Below the pieces are notes generated by a model. It made no database searches. It saw only the letters and a list, made by a program, of their open reading frames with translations, and was not told where the DNA came from. The translations under genes and the position numbers were made by a program. Positions 36,067 through 45,453 of a DNA stretch of 64,000 nucleotides are shown one piece after another (the first letter of the stretch is position 1; the number at the start of each line of letters is the position of its first letter). The DNA is from Rhodopirellula bahusiensis (GTDB lineage Bacteria > Planctomycetota > Planctomycetia > Pirellulales > Pirellulaceae). The DNA lies in the NCBI RefSeq assembly GCF_002727185.1, contig NZ_NIZW01000016.1, positions 62,001 through 126,000 of the forward strand, in the 5' to 3' direction.

Positions 36067-38214
36067 ATGCGTCCCGCCCCTTGGTCGCGCCATCGCCTGC
36101 CGATGTGCTCGATGATTCTCACCGCGTTGCTGTTCTTTCCAACGTCGCAATCCAGCGCCGAAACCTCCCATGACGTCGTCGTCTATGGCGGGACCGCGGC
36201 AGCCGTCACCGCGGCGATCCAATCCGCTCGCATGGGCCAATCGGTCATCATGGTCTCGCCCGATGTGCATTTGGGCGGCCTGACCAGCGGCGGACTCGGA
36301 TGGACCGACACTGGCAACAAAGGCGTGATCGGTGGCCTCGCGAAGGACTTCTACCACCGCGTCTACAAGCACTACCAAAACGACGCATCCTGGAAGTTTC
36401 AAACTCGCGAAAAATATGGCAACCGCGCACAAGGGCACCGAGCCAGCGACGATGACCAAGCGACGATGTGGGTCTTCGAACCGCATGTCGCCGAAGACAT
36501 CCTCGATGAGATGCTGGCCGAACACGACATCACAGTCATTCGCGACGCATGGCTGGATCGCGAAAAGGGTGTGACAAAGACACAGGGCCGCATCAAATCG
36601 ATTCAAACCCTGGATGGCAAAACATACCCGGGCAAGATGTTCATCGACGCCACTTACGAAGGTGACTTGATCGCCGCGGCAGGTGTCGCGACGGCTCACG
36701 GTCGCGAAGGAATCGACGACTACAACGAACCCCACGCAGGCGTTCAAACCGGCGTCCTTCATCACTCGCACCATTTTGATGTGCTGCCCAAGCGAGTCGA
36801 TCCGTACGTTGTGCCGGGCGATCCAAGCAGTGGCGTGATCCCGCTGGTCAGCCCCGATCCACCCGGCGAATTTGGATCCGCAGATGATCGTGTCCAAGCC
36901 TATTGCTTCCGAACCTGCATGACCAACCATCCGGAAAACCGCGTCGTGTGGAAGCGTCCTGAAGGCTACGACCCGTCAACGTACGAACTGATGGCTCGAA
37001 CCTTCGAAGCGGGTTGGCGAAATGTGTTCAACAAGTTTGATCCGTTGCCGAATTACAAAACGGACACGAACAACCATGGACCAGTCAGCTTCGACAACAT
37101 TGGTGCCAACTACGATTACCCCGAAGCCACCTACGAGCGTCGCCAAGAAATCATCAAACAGCACGAACGCTACCAACGCGGGTTGCTGTACTTCATTGCC
37201 ACCGATCCTCGGGTGCCGAAGGAAGTCCAAGACAAGATCAACGAGTGGGGTTTGTCGGCGGATGAGTTCACCGACAACGACCACTGGCCGCACCAAATCT
37301 ACGTTCGCGAAGCTCGACGGATGGTGGGTCAATTCGTGATGACCGAGAATCACCTTCGCAAGGATTTGCCCACGCCCGATTCCGTCGGCATGGGTTCCTA
37401 TGGAATTGATTCGCACAACACTCAGCGATACATCACACCCGAAGGCTACGTGCAAAACGAGGGTGACCTCGGCGTTTCAACTCGCGGTCCCTACAAAATC
37501 GCGATGGGCGCGTTGCTGCCCAAACGCGACGAGTGCGAAAACCTTCTCTCGCCGGTTTGTGTATCAGCCACGCACGTTGCGTTTGGTTCGATTCGCATGG
37601 AACCAGTGTTTATGATTCTTGGTCAATCCGCAGCGACCATTGCCGCGCTCGCCAACCAAACGGAACGAGCCGTTCAAGAGGTTCCCTACGCCGACCTCCG
37701 CAAACGCCTGCTCGACGACCAACAAATCCTGGAAACACCGGCGGGTGTCGCTAAATCCAGCCACCCGGAATCACTGGACCTGAAATCAGTCGAAGGCGTC
37801 AGTGTCGATGACACGCAAGCCGATCGCATCGGAGGCTGGATCCAAAGCCATGCGTCGGGCGACTTCTACGGCTCGGGCTATCACCACGACGGCAAGGATG
37901 CTGACCGTGCCAAAAAGGCGATCTACCAAACGGACCTGCCCCAAACAGGCTTGTACGAGGTGCGATTAAGTTACCCAACCAACGCCAATCGATCCAAGCG
38001 AACTCGCGTCGACATTCATCACAGTGCGGGCGTGACGACTCACCGAATCGATCAAACACAAATCAAATCTGAGTCCAAGGCGGACAAACTGCTGGCCCTT
38101 GGCAGGTTCGCTTTCGACAAGTCACAACCCGCGAAAGTTGTGATTTCGAACGAGGACGCCAACGGCTATGTCGTGATCGACTTGGTCAATTGGTTGCCGC
38201 TCGAGGCTGAGTGA
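36067..38214 (+). CDS. secreted FAD-dependent oxidoreductase
   Basis: 715 aa from ATG 36067 (MRPAPWSRHRLPM), which gives a signal peptide (MCSMILTALLFFPTSQSSAE); upstream start codons fall in or next to the terminator. The FAD-binding loop is VVVYGGTAAAVTAAIQSARMG, followed by SPDVHLGGLTSGGLGWTD and a second dinucleotide region FIDATYEGDLIAAAG, as in the FAD_oxidored (PF12831) group of exported planctomycete enzymes. The C-terminal 140 residues (GGWIQSHASGDFYGSGYHHDG onward) look like a beta-sandwich carbohydrate-binding-type module. Substrate unknown; polysaccharide breakdown is often suggested for this family. Confidence 0.86.
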   Translation: MRPAPWSRHRLPMCSMILTALLFFPTSQSSAETSHDVVVYGGTAAAVTAAIQSARMGQSVIMVSPDVHLGGLTSGGLGWTDTGNKGVIGGLAKDFYHRVYKHYQNDASWKFQTREKYGNRAQGHRASDDDQATMWVFEPHVAEDILDEMLAEHDITVIRDAWLDREKGVTKTQGRIKSIQTLDGKTYPGKMFIDATYEGDLIAAAGVATAHGREGIDDYNEPHAGVQTGVLHHSHHFDVLPKRVDPYVVPGDPSSGVIPLVSPDPPGEFGSADDRVQAYCFRTCMTNHPENRVVWKRPEGYDPSTYELMARTFEAGWRNVFNKFDPLPNYKTDTNNHGPVSFDNIGANYDYPEATYERRQEIIKQHERYQRGLLYFIATDPRVPKEVQDKINEWGLSADEFTDNDHWPHQIYVREARRMVGQFVMTENHLRKDLPTPDSVGMGSYGIDSHNTQRYITPEGYVQNEGDLGVSTRGPYKIAMGALLPKRDECENLLSPVCVSATHVAFGSIRMEPVFMILGQSAATIAALANQTERAVQEVPYADLRKRLLDDQQILETPAGVAKSSHPESLDLKSVEGVSVDDTQADRIGGWIQSHASGDFYGSGYHHDGKDADRAKKAIYQTDLPQTGLYEVRLSYPTNANRSKRTRVDIHHSAGVTTHRIDQTQIKSESKADKLLALGRFAFDKSQPAKVVISNEDANGYVVIDLVNWLPLEAE

Positions 38215-38276
38215 TCTCCGCGTAGTTGGTTGGAAGCGGGAGACGCCTCGATTTGTTCCAAAGCATTGGCTTGGGT

Positions 38277-38294
38277 GCCAGGTTGAAACCTGGC
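38277..38294. repeat. short inverted repeat in intergenic space
   Basis: GCCAGGT and ACCTGGC flank TGAA. It lies in the 118-bp gap between the convergent FAD oxidoreductase and sigma-54 activator genes, so it may act as a weak bidirectional terminator or be one copy of a dispersed intergenic palindrome. Confidence 0.45.
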
Positions 38295-38332
38295 CTACGT
38301 CGGCCGGATGCACCAGTCCAGCGGACTTAAAA

Positions 38333-39517
38333 TCAGTCGTCCAGGTTCAGACCGTAGTCCTTCATCTTCTTGGACAACGTGTTTCGATTCATCCCCAAAC
38401 GCGAAGCGGTCTTGGTTTGGACGCCGCCGCATCGCAACAGTAATTGCGAGATCAACTCTCGTTCGACTTGATCGACGACGACCGAATGCAAATCTTCGGC
38501 GTCGTCGGCTTCGTCCAATCCACGCTGAACAACGATCCGTGCGAGCGTCTTCAGATCCATGCGATTGATATCGAGCGCCGCCGAACCCACGGGAGCACCC
38601 GGGGCGGCTTCGCTTTGATGCGGTTCAACAAAACCGTTGCCCGCCGGCACCGATTTCAATCCACCCGCTGGACCAGCCATTTCACGAACCGGTGCGCTGT
38701 GGTGAGGGTCGCGAACACAGAGCGGCAGAGCATCGAGCACCAACTCATCGGTGTCGCTCATCACGACCGCACGCTCAACATAGTTTTGAAGTTCGCGAAC
38801 GTTTCCGGGCCAGTGATAATCCTGCAATGCCCGCATCACACCGCTGCCGAGGTGCGACACATAGCGGTCATTGACTTCGTTGTAGTGATCCAGAAAGAAC
38901 GCGACGAGCGCCGGAATGTCTTCGCGACGGTGACGCAGTGCCGGCAAATCGATCGGCACCACATTCAAACGCCAATAAAGGTCTTCCCGAAACTCCTCCA
39001 ACTGCACCTGACGCATGAGATCGCGGTTGCTGGCGGCGATGATTCTCGCGTCGGTGCGATGGCTTGATGTGTCACCGACTCGCTCAAATTCTTTCTCCTG
39101 CAAAACACGCAAAAGCTTGACTTGCAACGTCAACGTCGTGGAGTTGATCTCATCGAGAAAAATGCTGCCCCCGTCGGCTGCTTCGAAGCGGCCGGCACGG
39201 TTGGCAACGGCGCCGGTGAAGGCTCCACGAACGTGCCCGAACAACTCGCTTTCCAGCAAACTTTCACTCAGCGCGCCGCAGTTGACTTTGACGAACGGCC
39301 CGCCACTGCGGTGACTCAACCGGTGCACCGCCGATGCGATCAGTTCTTTGCCCGTTCCGGTCTCTCCGAGAATCAGCACCGACGCATTGCTCACCGCGAC
39401 CTTTCGCGTCACGCGATCGACTTCACGCATCGCGGGCGAATGGCCGATGACGCCTGGCAGGAGCTGTCCTCGAGAACTCACGAAATCACAACCAAGGTGC
39501 GGTTTGCCCGAATGCAT
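38333..39517 (-). CDS. sigma-54-dependent activator without receiver domain
   Basis: 394 aa from ATG 39517, overlapping the nitroreductase stop by 32 bp; GTG 39481, 5 bp after that stop, is an alternative. AAA+ core: Walker A GETGTGKE, sigma-54 contact loop GAFTGA, Walker B GGSIFLDEI, arginine-finger region FREDLYWRLNVVPIDLP, and WPGNVRELQNYVERAV. The C-terminal Fis-type HTH is TASRLGMNRNTLSKKMKDYGL. There is no N-terminal receiver, GAF or PAS domain, only about 20 residues before the AAA+ fold, so control must come from a partner protein or expression level. Target promoters are unknown. Confidence 0.92.
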   Translation of the reverse strand: MHSGKPHLGCDFVSSRGQLLPGVIGHSPAMREVDRVTRKVAVSNASVLILGETGTGKELIASAVHRLSHRSGGPFVKVNCGALSESLLESELFGHVRGAFTGAVANRAGRFEAADGGSIFLDEINSTTLTLQVKLLRVLQEKEFERVGDTSSHRTDARIIAASNRDLMRQVQLEEFREDLYWRLNVVPIDLPALRHRREDIPALVAFFLDHYNEVNDRYVSHLGSGVMRALQDYHWPGNVRELQNYVERAVVMSDTDELVLDALPLCVRDPHHSAPVREMAGPAGGLKSVPAGNGFVEPHQSEAAPGAPVGSAALDINRMDLKTLARIVVQRGLDEADDAEDLHSVVVDQVERELISQLLLRCGGVQTKTASRLGMNRNTLSKKMKDYGLNLDD

Positions 39518-40091
39518 CCATGAAGACTTGATTCTTCAATGGGGTTCGCTCTCGGACACCGCTTTGGCGATCTTCCAAGACTTGTTCGGCATCGGTGTTG
39601 GGTTCGCGTTCGTCGGCGTAGCCCAGTGCGATCGCGGTGGCCGGCTCGTGACCTTCCGGGAGCTGGTACTGGCCGCGAACTTGGCTCAGATTGACACCGG
39701 CCATTTGGTGCACCTGCAAACCCAGCGATGTCGCTTGCAAAGACATGTGGGCCGCTGCGGCGCCGAGGTCATGCAGGGCGACTCGGTTTGGTTTTTGGTT
39801 GTACGAAAAATTGGTGCGAATGACGGTGCAAATCAACACGCCGGCACGCGAGGCCCAATCACGATTGGCTTCTAATAGGCACTGCAACATCGCCTCGAAC
39901 GCCTCACCGTCTTGGCGACGTGCGACAATCCACGACCACGGTTGATCGTTGAAACTGCTGGCGGCCCAACGAGCGGCTTCCAAGCACTGACGCAATTTGT
40001 CATCTTCGACCTCACGCCCATCAAATCGATACGGGCTCCATCGATCAGCGATGACGGGCAATACTTCCAGATCCGTTTCGTTGACTGCCAT
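39486..40091 (-). CDS. nitroreductase-family flavoprotein
   Basis: 201 aa from ATG 40091 (MAVNETDLEVLPVIADRWSPYRF); an upstream GTG adds 18 residues. Nitroreductase fold signatures: RWSPYRFDGREV, AARWAASSFNDQPWSWIVA for FMN and phosphate contacts, DLGAAAAHMSLQATSLGL and PATAIALGYAD. It probably reduces nitro or quinone compounds, or an unknown natural substrate, with FMN and NAD(P)H. It is divergent from the aldehyde dehydrogenase and overlaps the sigma-54 activator gene start, hinting at co-transcription. Confidence 0.88.
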   Translation of the reverse strand: MAVNETDLEVLPVIADRWSPYRFDGREVEDDKLRQCLEAARWAASSFNDQPWSWIVARRQDGEAFEAMLQCLLEANRDWASRAGVLICTVIRTNFSYNQKPNRVALHDLGAAAAHMSLQATSLGLQVHQMAGVNLSQVRGQYQLPEGHEPATAIALGYADEREPNTDAEQVLEDRQSGVRERTPLKNQVFMDAFGQTAPWL

Positions 40092-40119
40092 CTTCCATCC
40101 AACGCTTTGCAAGATTGTT

Positions 40120-41619
40120 TTGAACAACGCACCCCAGGTCGCCACGTCAGAAAACGCGAAGTCAGACCGCCCTGGTGCGGAGCGGATAGATTATCACGGC
40201 GGCTCAAAGTGGGCTACGTGGTCGATTCGCCAGCGATGTCAGATTATTGATCGAGCAAGGCACGAAATCGCTTCACGAGTTGATCAGTTGACACGTTTGA
40301 GCCGGAGCGAACAACGCACGGACGACGCAGAAACGGTGGCGTCGGAATTGATCCCCTTGTGCGACGCATTGCGGTGGATCGGCAAGCACGGGAGGAAAAC
40401 GCTCGCACCCCGGAAAGTCGGACTTGCCGGCCGCCCCGTATGGATGTGGGGTGTTCGCAGCGTCGTTCAACGAGTGGCATTGGGGCAAGTTCTCATCCTG
40501 GGAACTTGGAACTACCCGCTGCTTCTGCCGGGTGTGCAGATGGCACAGGCTCTGGCCGCCGGAAATCACGTTTGGCTCAAACCCGCCGCCGGATCCGAAG
40601 CGGTCTCGGCCGAATTGGTCGCCTGCTTCATCGCGGCGGGCGTCCCCGACGAAGCCATCAGGCTGCTGGATTCATCCACCGAAGCGGCGATCGAAGCGCA
40701 AGCCAAAGGCGTCGACCTCGTCGTCCTGACCGGATCCGCTCAAACCGGCAAACTGGTCCTGCATCAATCGGCTGAAACGCTGACTCCATCAATCATGGAA
40801 CTCTCCGGTGTCGATGCCGCCATCGTTCTCCCGGACTCCGACCTCGACCGCGTCGTCGATGCCCTGAAGTTTGGGTTGCTGTTCAACAGCGGAGCCACCT
40901 GCATCGGCCCACGTCGGCTGATTGTCCCGAACCATTCATCGACCTCCGCACTGACAGATCAACTGCTCAACGGCCTGCGAAACGCCAGCCAAGTCACGGT
41001 TCATCCGGCGGCTCGTTCGAACGTCGCTGACTTGATCGAAGATTCATTGCAAAAGGGTGCCAAGGATTGCCTCGGCAAATTCGACGCAACCAGTCTTCGA
41101 ACCACTGGGAAATTGCACCCCGTCGTGCTTCGAGATGTCCCGAGCGACCACGCGATTCTGCAAAGTGACGTGTTCGCACCCGTTATCTCGATCATCCCGG
41201 TTGAGCATCCCGATCAAGCCATCCAGTTGGTCAACGAATGCCCGTATCGATTGGCGGCCTCTGTGTTTGGCCCAACGTCTCACGCTCAAGCGATCGCGGA
41301 GAAACTGGACGCCGGGGTGGTGACCGTCAACGACATGGTCGCGCCCACCGCTGATCCACGATTGCCGTTCGGCGGCCGAGGCAAGAGTGGCTTTGGAGTG
41401 ACCCGCGGCCCGGAAGGATTGCTGGCAATGACGGCGCCGCGAGTCATCGCGACTCGGCGTGGCCGCGTGGCAATGCACTTGTCACCTCGAAACGATGCTG
41501 ACGCCGAGTTGCTGTCAGGCGTGTTGCAATGGTCAAACAGCGGCAATTGGGGGCGGCGAATTGCAGCCCTCCGCCGCGTCACCACTGCCGCCTCTCAGTG
41601 GCGTGCATTAAAAAAGTAA
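40120..41619 (+). CDS. aldehyde dehydrogenase, likely carotenoid aldehyde oxidising
   Basis: 499 aa from TTG 40120; the frame is open to 39997 but that part lies inside the divergent nitroreductase gene, and no in-frame ATG follows before the conserved region begins (WSIRQRCQIID). ALDH motifs: LILGTWNYPLLLP, WLKPAAGSEAVSAEL, VVLTGSAQTGKLV, MELSGVDAAIVLPD, the nucleophile Cys in NSGATCIGPRRL, and LPFGGRGKSGFGV. The class-3-like architecture resembles AldH of staphyloxanthin synthesis. The desaturase/oxidase-family gene follows 56 bp downstream, supporting oxidation of a diapocarotenal to the acid. The start codon is uncertain. Confidence 0.85.
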   Translation: MNNAPQVATSENAKSDRPGAERIDYHGGSKWATWSIRQRCQIIDRARHEIASRVDQLTRLSRSEQRTDDAETVASELIPLCDALRWIGKHGRKTLAPRKVGLAGRPVWMWGVRSVVQRVALGQVLILGTWNYPLLLPGVQMAQALAAGNHVWLKPAAGSEAVSAELVACFIAAGVPDEAIRLLDSSTEAAIEAQAKGVDLVVLTGSAQTGKLVLHQSAETLTPSIMELSGVDAAIVLPDSDLDRVVDALKFGLLFNSGATCIGPRRLIVPNHSSTSALTDQLLNGLRNASQVTVHPAARSNVADLIEDSLQKGAKDCLGKFDATSLRTTGKLHPVVLRDVPSDHAILQSDVFAPVISIIPVEHPDQAIQLVNECPYRLAASVFGPTSHAQAIAEKLDAGVVTVNDMVAPTADPRLPFGGRGKSGFGVTRGPEGLLAMTAPRVIATRRGRVAMHLSPRNDADAELLSGVLQWSNSGNWGRRIAALRRVTTAASQWRALKK

Positions 41620-41675
41620 CCTGAGCTTGCAATCACATTTGCCCGGAACGTTTCCCCACGGATCGAAAGCCCTCG

Positions 41676-43280
41676 ATGATCGCCCCCCAAGCCGCCGCAA
41701 ATGAACCCTACGCCCCCGCCGAGAAAACATCCAATCCACAAAACGTGGTTGTCGTCGGTGGTGGTTTAGCCGGATTGTCATCCGCGTGTGTGTTGGCCGC
41801 CCGCGGTCACAAGGTCACGCTTTGCGACAAAAACGATTGGGTCGGCGGCAAAGCGGCCGTGCATCAAACCGACGGCTACCGATTCGACATGGGGCCGACG
41901 ATCCTGACACTGCCGAGTGTTCTGCGTCGTGTCTTCACCGAAGCTGGTCGAAAGATGGAGGACTACCTCGATCTCGTCGCTTTGGATCCGCAGTGGCGTT
42001 GTTTCTTCGAAGGCACACCGCAATCGGGCACTTCGGAAAACACGGTGTTGGATTTGGTCGCTGACGTCGAACAAATGAAACGACACCTGCATGACTTCAC
42101 CGGAGGCGACTCAACCGGGCAAGGTTATGAATCTTTCATTGAACGCAGTAAGCAACTGCACGGTGTCTCCGATCGTTTCTTCTTTTGGCGCTCGATCGGC
42201 GGCTTGGCGGACACAATGGAAGTCGGTGGTGCGTTCTCGGCCGCCGTTTTGAAAGACGTCTTGTCACTGAAAATGGGACGCAGCGTCGCATCCATCGTCC
42301 GGTCACACGTTCCCGAACATCGCGTGTCGCAGATGATGGATCACTTCACACAATACGTTGGCTCATCGCCGTATGCGTCGCCCGCGGTGTTGTGCAGCAT
42401 CGCTCACATGCAAACCGAAGAAGGCATTTGGTATCCGATCGGCGGCACACGAGCGGTCCCCGAAGCACTGTCAAAACTCGCTGGTGAGCTCGGCGTCGAC
42501 ATCCGCACCGGAACCGACATCCTCCGCATCGAGACCGCAGGCGGATCCGTTAGTGGAGTGACCACAGCGGGTGGCGAAACGATTGCCTGCGACGCCGTGG
42601 TCAGCAACTGCGACGCGGTTCGCACCTACCGCGAATTACTCAGCGGTACACCGGAGTCGACCAAATTTGAAAAGTCCAATCGCTACGAAGCCGCCTGCAG
42701 CGGCGTGGTGCTGTACTTGGGGCTGAACCGTCGCTACGAACAATTGCTGCACCACAACTTTGTGTTCTCAAAGGATCCAGAAGAAGAGTTCGACTACATC
42801 TACAAAAAGGGCCAACCCGCTCCCGATCCGACCGCCTACGTCTGTGCTCCCACGATCAGCGAACCTGAAGTGGCACCCGACGGCTGTGAGTCGCTCTACA
42901 TCTTGGTGCACACGCCTTATCTGCGTCCCGGTCACGATTGGAAATCAATGCTGCCCGATTACCGCGACGTGATCCTGGACAAGCTGGAGCGAACCGCCGG
43001 GATGGAGGGCATCCGCGACGCGATCGTGACGGAAGATTCTCTGACGCCCGAGGGCATCCACAACCGCTACCGAGTCCTCAATGGCGCGATATATGGTTTG
43101 GCCAGCCACGGAAAATTCACCGGCGCATTCAAACCAGGTAACCGACGCAAGGATCTTCGCGGGTTGTACTTGGCCGGCGGAGCGGCTCACCCCGGACCTG
43201 GAATGCCGATGGTTTTAATGAGCGGTTGGATCGCGGCGGATTCACTTGACCAAGACGTCACCAACGGAAAATTCGCGTGA
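41676..43280 (+). CDS. CrtN/CrtP-family carotenoid desaturase or terminal oxidase
   Basis: 534 aa starting MIAPQAAANEPY. FAD-binding VVVVGGGLAGLSSACVLAARG, the phytoene-desaturase signature KNDWVGGKAAV and YRFDMGPTILTLPSVLRRVF, and the C-terminal YLAGGAAHPGPGMPMVLMSG. This family contains diapophytoene desaturase (CrtN) and diaponeurosporene oxygenase (CrtP). The adjacent aldehyde dehydrogenase and glycosyl/acyl transferases favour the oxidase role, but motif reading alone cannot decide. The stop overlaps the next start by 4 bp (GTGA). Confidence 0.88.
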   Translation: MIAPQAAANEPYAPAEKTSNPQNVVVVGGGLAGLSSACVLAARGHKVTLCDKNDWVGGKAAVHQTDGYRFDMGPTILTLPSVLRRVFTEAGRKMEDYLDLVALDPQWRCFFEGTPQSGTSENTVLDLVADVEQMKRHLHDFTGGDSTGQGYESFIERSKQLHGVSDRFFFWRSIGGLADTMEVGGAFSAAVLKDVLSLKMGRSVASIVRSHVPEHRVSQMMDHFTQYVGSSPYASPAVLCSIAHMQTEEGIWYPIGGTRAVPEALSKLAGELGVDIRTGTDILRIETAGGSVSGVTTAGGETIACDAVVSNCDAVRTYRELLSGTPESTKFEKSNRYEAACSGVVLYLGLNRRYEQLLHHNFVFSKDPEEEFDYIYKKGQPAPDPTAYVCAPTISEPEVAPDGCESLYILVHTPYLRPGHDWKSMLPDYRDVILDKLERTAGMEGIRDAIVTEDSLTPEGIHNRYRVLNGAIYGLASHGKFTGAFKPGNRRKDLRGLYLAGGAAHPGPGMPMVLMSGWIAADSLDQDVTNGKFA

Positions 43281-44128
43281 CGGCAGACTCCGACGTCATC
43301 GCGAAACCGGCGGACTGGTTTCAAAATGGGTTTCATCGATTTCTGCATTCTTACTTGCGACGCAATTTTCACGCGATCGCGTTCGCTCGCGAAACAGAAC
43401 TGCAGAAGCAGTTTCAATCTTTGGCCGAAGCAAACCCGCAGCACGCCCAAGCCTCGCCACTGCAGGACGGTGACCTTCCGCTCATCGTCTACAGCAATCA
43501 CGCGTCTTGGTGGGATCCGCTGTTGGCTCACGAGATCAACGCACGATTGCTGGCACCGCGTCAGTTCTATGCGCCAATCGATGCGGAAGCTCTCGAGCAA
43601 TACAAGGTCTTTGAAAAGCTGGGCTTCTTCGGCGTTCAATCGGATTCTAACCAAGGTGCGGCTCAGTTCCTGAAGACAACGGCGGCACTTTTCAAACGAG
43701 AACACAGTGCATTGTGGGTAACCCCCGAAGGACGCTTCGCCGACGTCCGCGATCACGAAGCGGAACTGATGCCCGGCCTGGCTCACGTGTGCTCGAAACT
43801 GGATCGGGGCTGGGTTGTGCCGTTGGCGATGGAATACGTTTTTTGGGACGAGCGTTTGCCGTTGGTCCTGTTCCGCTTCGGCGATGTGATCTCGATCCCG
43901 ACAGTGAACGACTGGGACAAATCGCATTGGTCGACCGAACTAACGCGGCGACTTCGAACCAGCCAATTGAGATTGGCGGAACTGTGTATCCAGCGATCCA
44001 GCGAACCGTTCGAAAATCTGCTGCGGGGCAAACGCGGAGCCTCGGGAATGTATGACGCGGCTCGGCGTTTGAAATCGTGGATGACCGGCCAATCGTTTCA
44101 GGCCAGCCATGGAGATCAATTTCAATGA
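43277..44128 (+). CDS. PlsC-type acyltransferase (CrtO-like, inferred)
   Basis: 283 aa from GTG 43277, overlapping the desaturase stop. Lysophospholipid-acyltransferase motif I is YSNHASWWDPLL with His75 and Asp80, and motif III is WVTPEGRFADVRDHEAELMPG. Family members acylate glycerol-phosphates or, as CrtO, the sugar of a glycosylated carotenoid. Its place between the carotenoid oxidase and the glycosyltransferase supports the latter. No obvious TM apart from a weak N-terminal amphipathic segment. Confidence 0.85.
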   Translation: MTADSDVIAKPADWFQNGFHRFLHSYLRRNFHAIAFARETELQKQFQSLAEANPQHAQASPLQDGDLPLIVYSNHASWWDPLLAHEINARLLAPRQFYAPIDAEALEQYKVFEKLGFFGVQSDSNQGAAQFLKTTAALFKREHSALWVTPEGRFADVRDHEAELMPGLAHVCSKLDRGWVVPLAMEYVFWDERLPLVLFRFGDVISIPTVNDWDKSHWSTELTRRLRTSQLRLAELCIQRSSEPFENLLRGKRGASGMYDAARRLKSWMTGQSFQASHGDQFQ

Positions 44129-45342
44129 TCGCTTGGATGGAATGGTTCATCATCGCTGTGCTTCCGTTTGTCTCGCTGGCTCTGGCCGCGTTGGCGGCGG
44201 GCATGTTCGTTTCCAATTTGCCGCTGTTCATGGACGGCGAATCAGCCAGTCGCTGTGACGCATCTGAATCGAACAACGCCGATTCTCCTCGAGTGTCGGT
44301 GTTGATCCCAGCGAGAAACGAAGAGAGCTCGATCGCAGCTTGCTTGGAATCGGTTTTGCAATCCGTGCAGGTCGACCTGGAGGCTATCGTGCTGGACGAT
44401 GGATCGACGGATCAAACAAGTGCAATCGTTCGCGAGATCGCTCAGCGTGATTCACGCGTGAGGTTGATCGAAGGCATCGAGCTTCCAGACGGTTGGAATG
44501 GCAAGCAGCACGCATGTTACCGGTTGGCTCAGCATTCCAAGCACGAGCACCTGTTGTTCCTGGATGCCGACGTGCGTTTGAATCCGATTGCAATCATCGA
44601 TCTTTGGCATCGTTTTTCAGCGGAGCAGGATGGTGGCAAAATAGGTTTGCTCAGTGCCTTCCCTCGACAAGAAACGGGCACGTTGGCCGAAAAATTGTTG
44701 ATCCCGATGATGCACTTCATCTTGCTTTCGTACCTGCCTTTCTCTCGCATGCGAGGCAGCGCGCACCCGGCCTACGCGTCAGGATGTGGGCAACTGTTTT
44801 TCACCACGCAAGCTTCTTACCAAGCCGCTGGGACTCATGCTGCGATTCGATCGAGTCGCCACGATGGGCTGAAGCTGCCCAAGGCCTTTCGCGAAAACGG
44901 GATGCTGACCGATTGCGTGGACGGGTCGCGGTGGGCGGCGTGCCGGATGTACACGTCGGCTGGTGAGGTGGTGCAGGGGCTGCTCAAGAATGCAGACGAA
45001 GGCATCGCGAATTCTCGGTTGTTGATTCCGTTCACGGTTCTGTTGGGCGGAGCCAATGTGTTGCCGTGGATCACGCTGGCGATTGCTTTTTCGAAGCGGT
45101 CAAGTTTGATCGCGGAAGGTCTGCCAGTCTCAACCTCAGTCGCGATTGGAATCCTAACTAGCTCGATCGCGATCCTAGTCAGCTACGTGCCTCGATTGAC
45201 CGCCGCGATCCGCTTGCGTCACAGCATCACGGGAGCAGTCCTGCACCCGCTCGCCATCCTCGCCTTCCTACTGATTCAGTGGTGGGCATTCGCAAACCAT
45301 CTCCGAGGCCGACAAGTCACCTGGCGTGGCCGCACGAATTGA
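44125..45342 (+). CDS. membrane GT2 glycosyltransferase (CrtQ-like, inferred)
   Basis: 405 aa from ATG 44125, overlapping the acyltransferase stop by 4 bp. An N-terminal TM (about 5-33) precedes the GT-A domain: VSVLIPARNEESSI, IVLDDGSTDQT, GWNGKQHACYRLA, D-x-D in LFLDADVRL (Asp147/Asp149), and ASGCGQLFFTT. Two to three C-terminal TM segments follow (FTVLLGGANVLPWITLAIA, VAIGILTSSIAILVSYV, LHPLAILAFLLIQWWAF). The layout matches CrtQ and HpnI-like enzymes; in this operon glycosylation of a C30 carotenoid acid is the best inference. Confidence 0.87.
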   Translation: MIAWMEWFIIAVLPFVSLALAALAAGMFVSNLPLFMDGESASRCDASESNNADSPRVSVLIPARNEESSIAACLESVLQSVQVDLEAIVLDDGSTDQTSAIVREIAQRDSRVRLIEGIELPDGWNGKQHACYRLAQHSKHEHLLFLDADVRLNPIAIIDLWHRFSAEQDGGKIGLLSAFPRQETGTLAEKLLIPMMHFILLSYLPFSRMRGSAHPAYASGCGQLFFTTQASYQAAGTHAAIRSSRHDGLKLPKAFRENGMLTDCVDGSRWAACRMYTSAGEVVQGLLKNADEGIANSRLLIPFTVLLGGANVLPWITLAIAFSKRSSLIAEGLPVSTSVAIGILTSSIAILVSYVPRLTAAIRLRHSITGAVLHPLAILAFLLIQWWAFANHLRGRQVTWRGRTN

Positions 45343-45453
45343 CACGGTTCACTTCATTTGAGATCAAGTTCCCGGGGCAAAAGGTGCACTTTCGGCTATA
45401 ATCGTGGAAGCGTTCGCCACCCGTGTGCATTGATCCAATCGATAGGTTTTCGT

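Noticed and set aside
36010-36930. 306-residue minus-strand ORF
   Set aside because: Antisense to the FAD oxidoreductase and would have to read through the terminator region.
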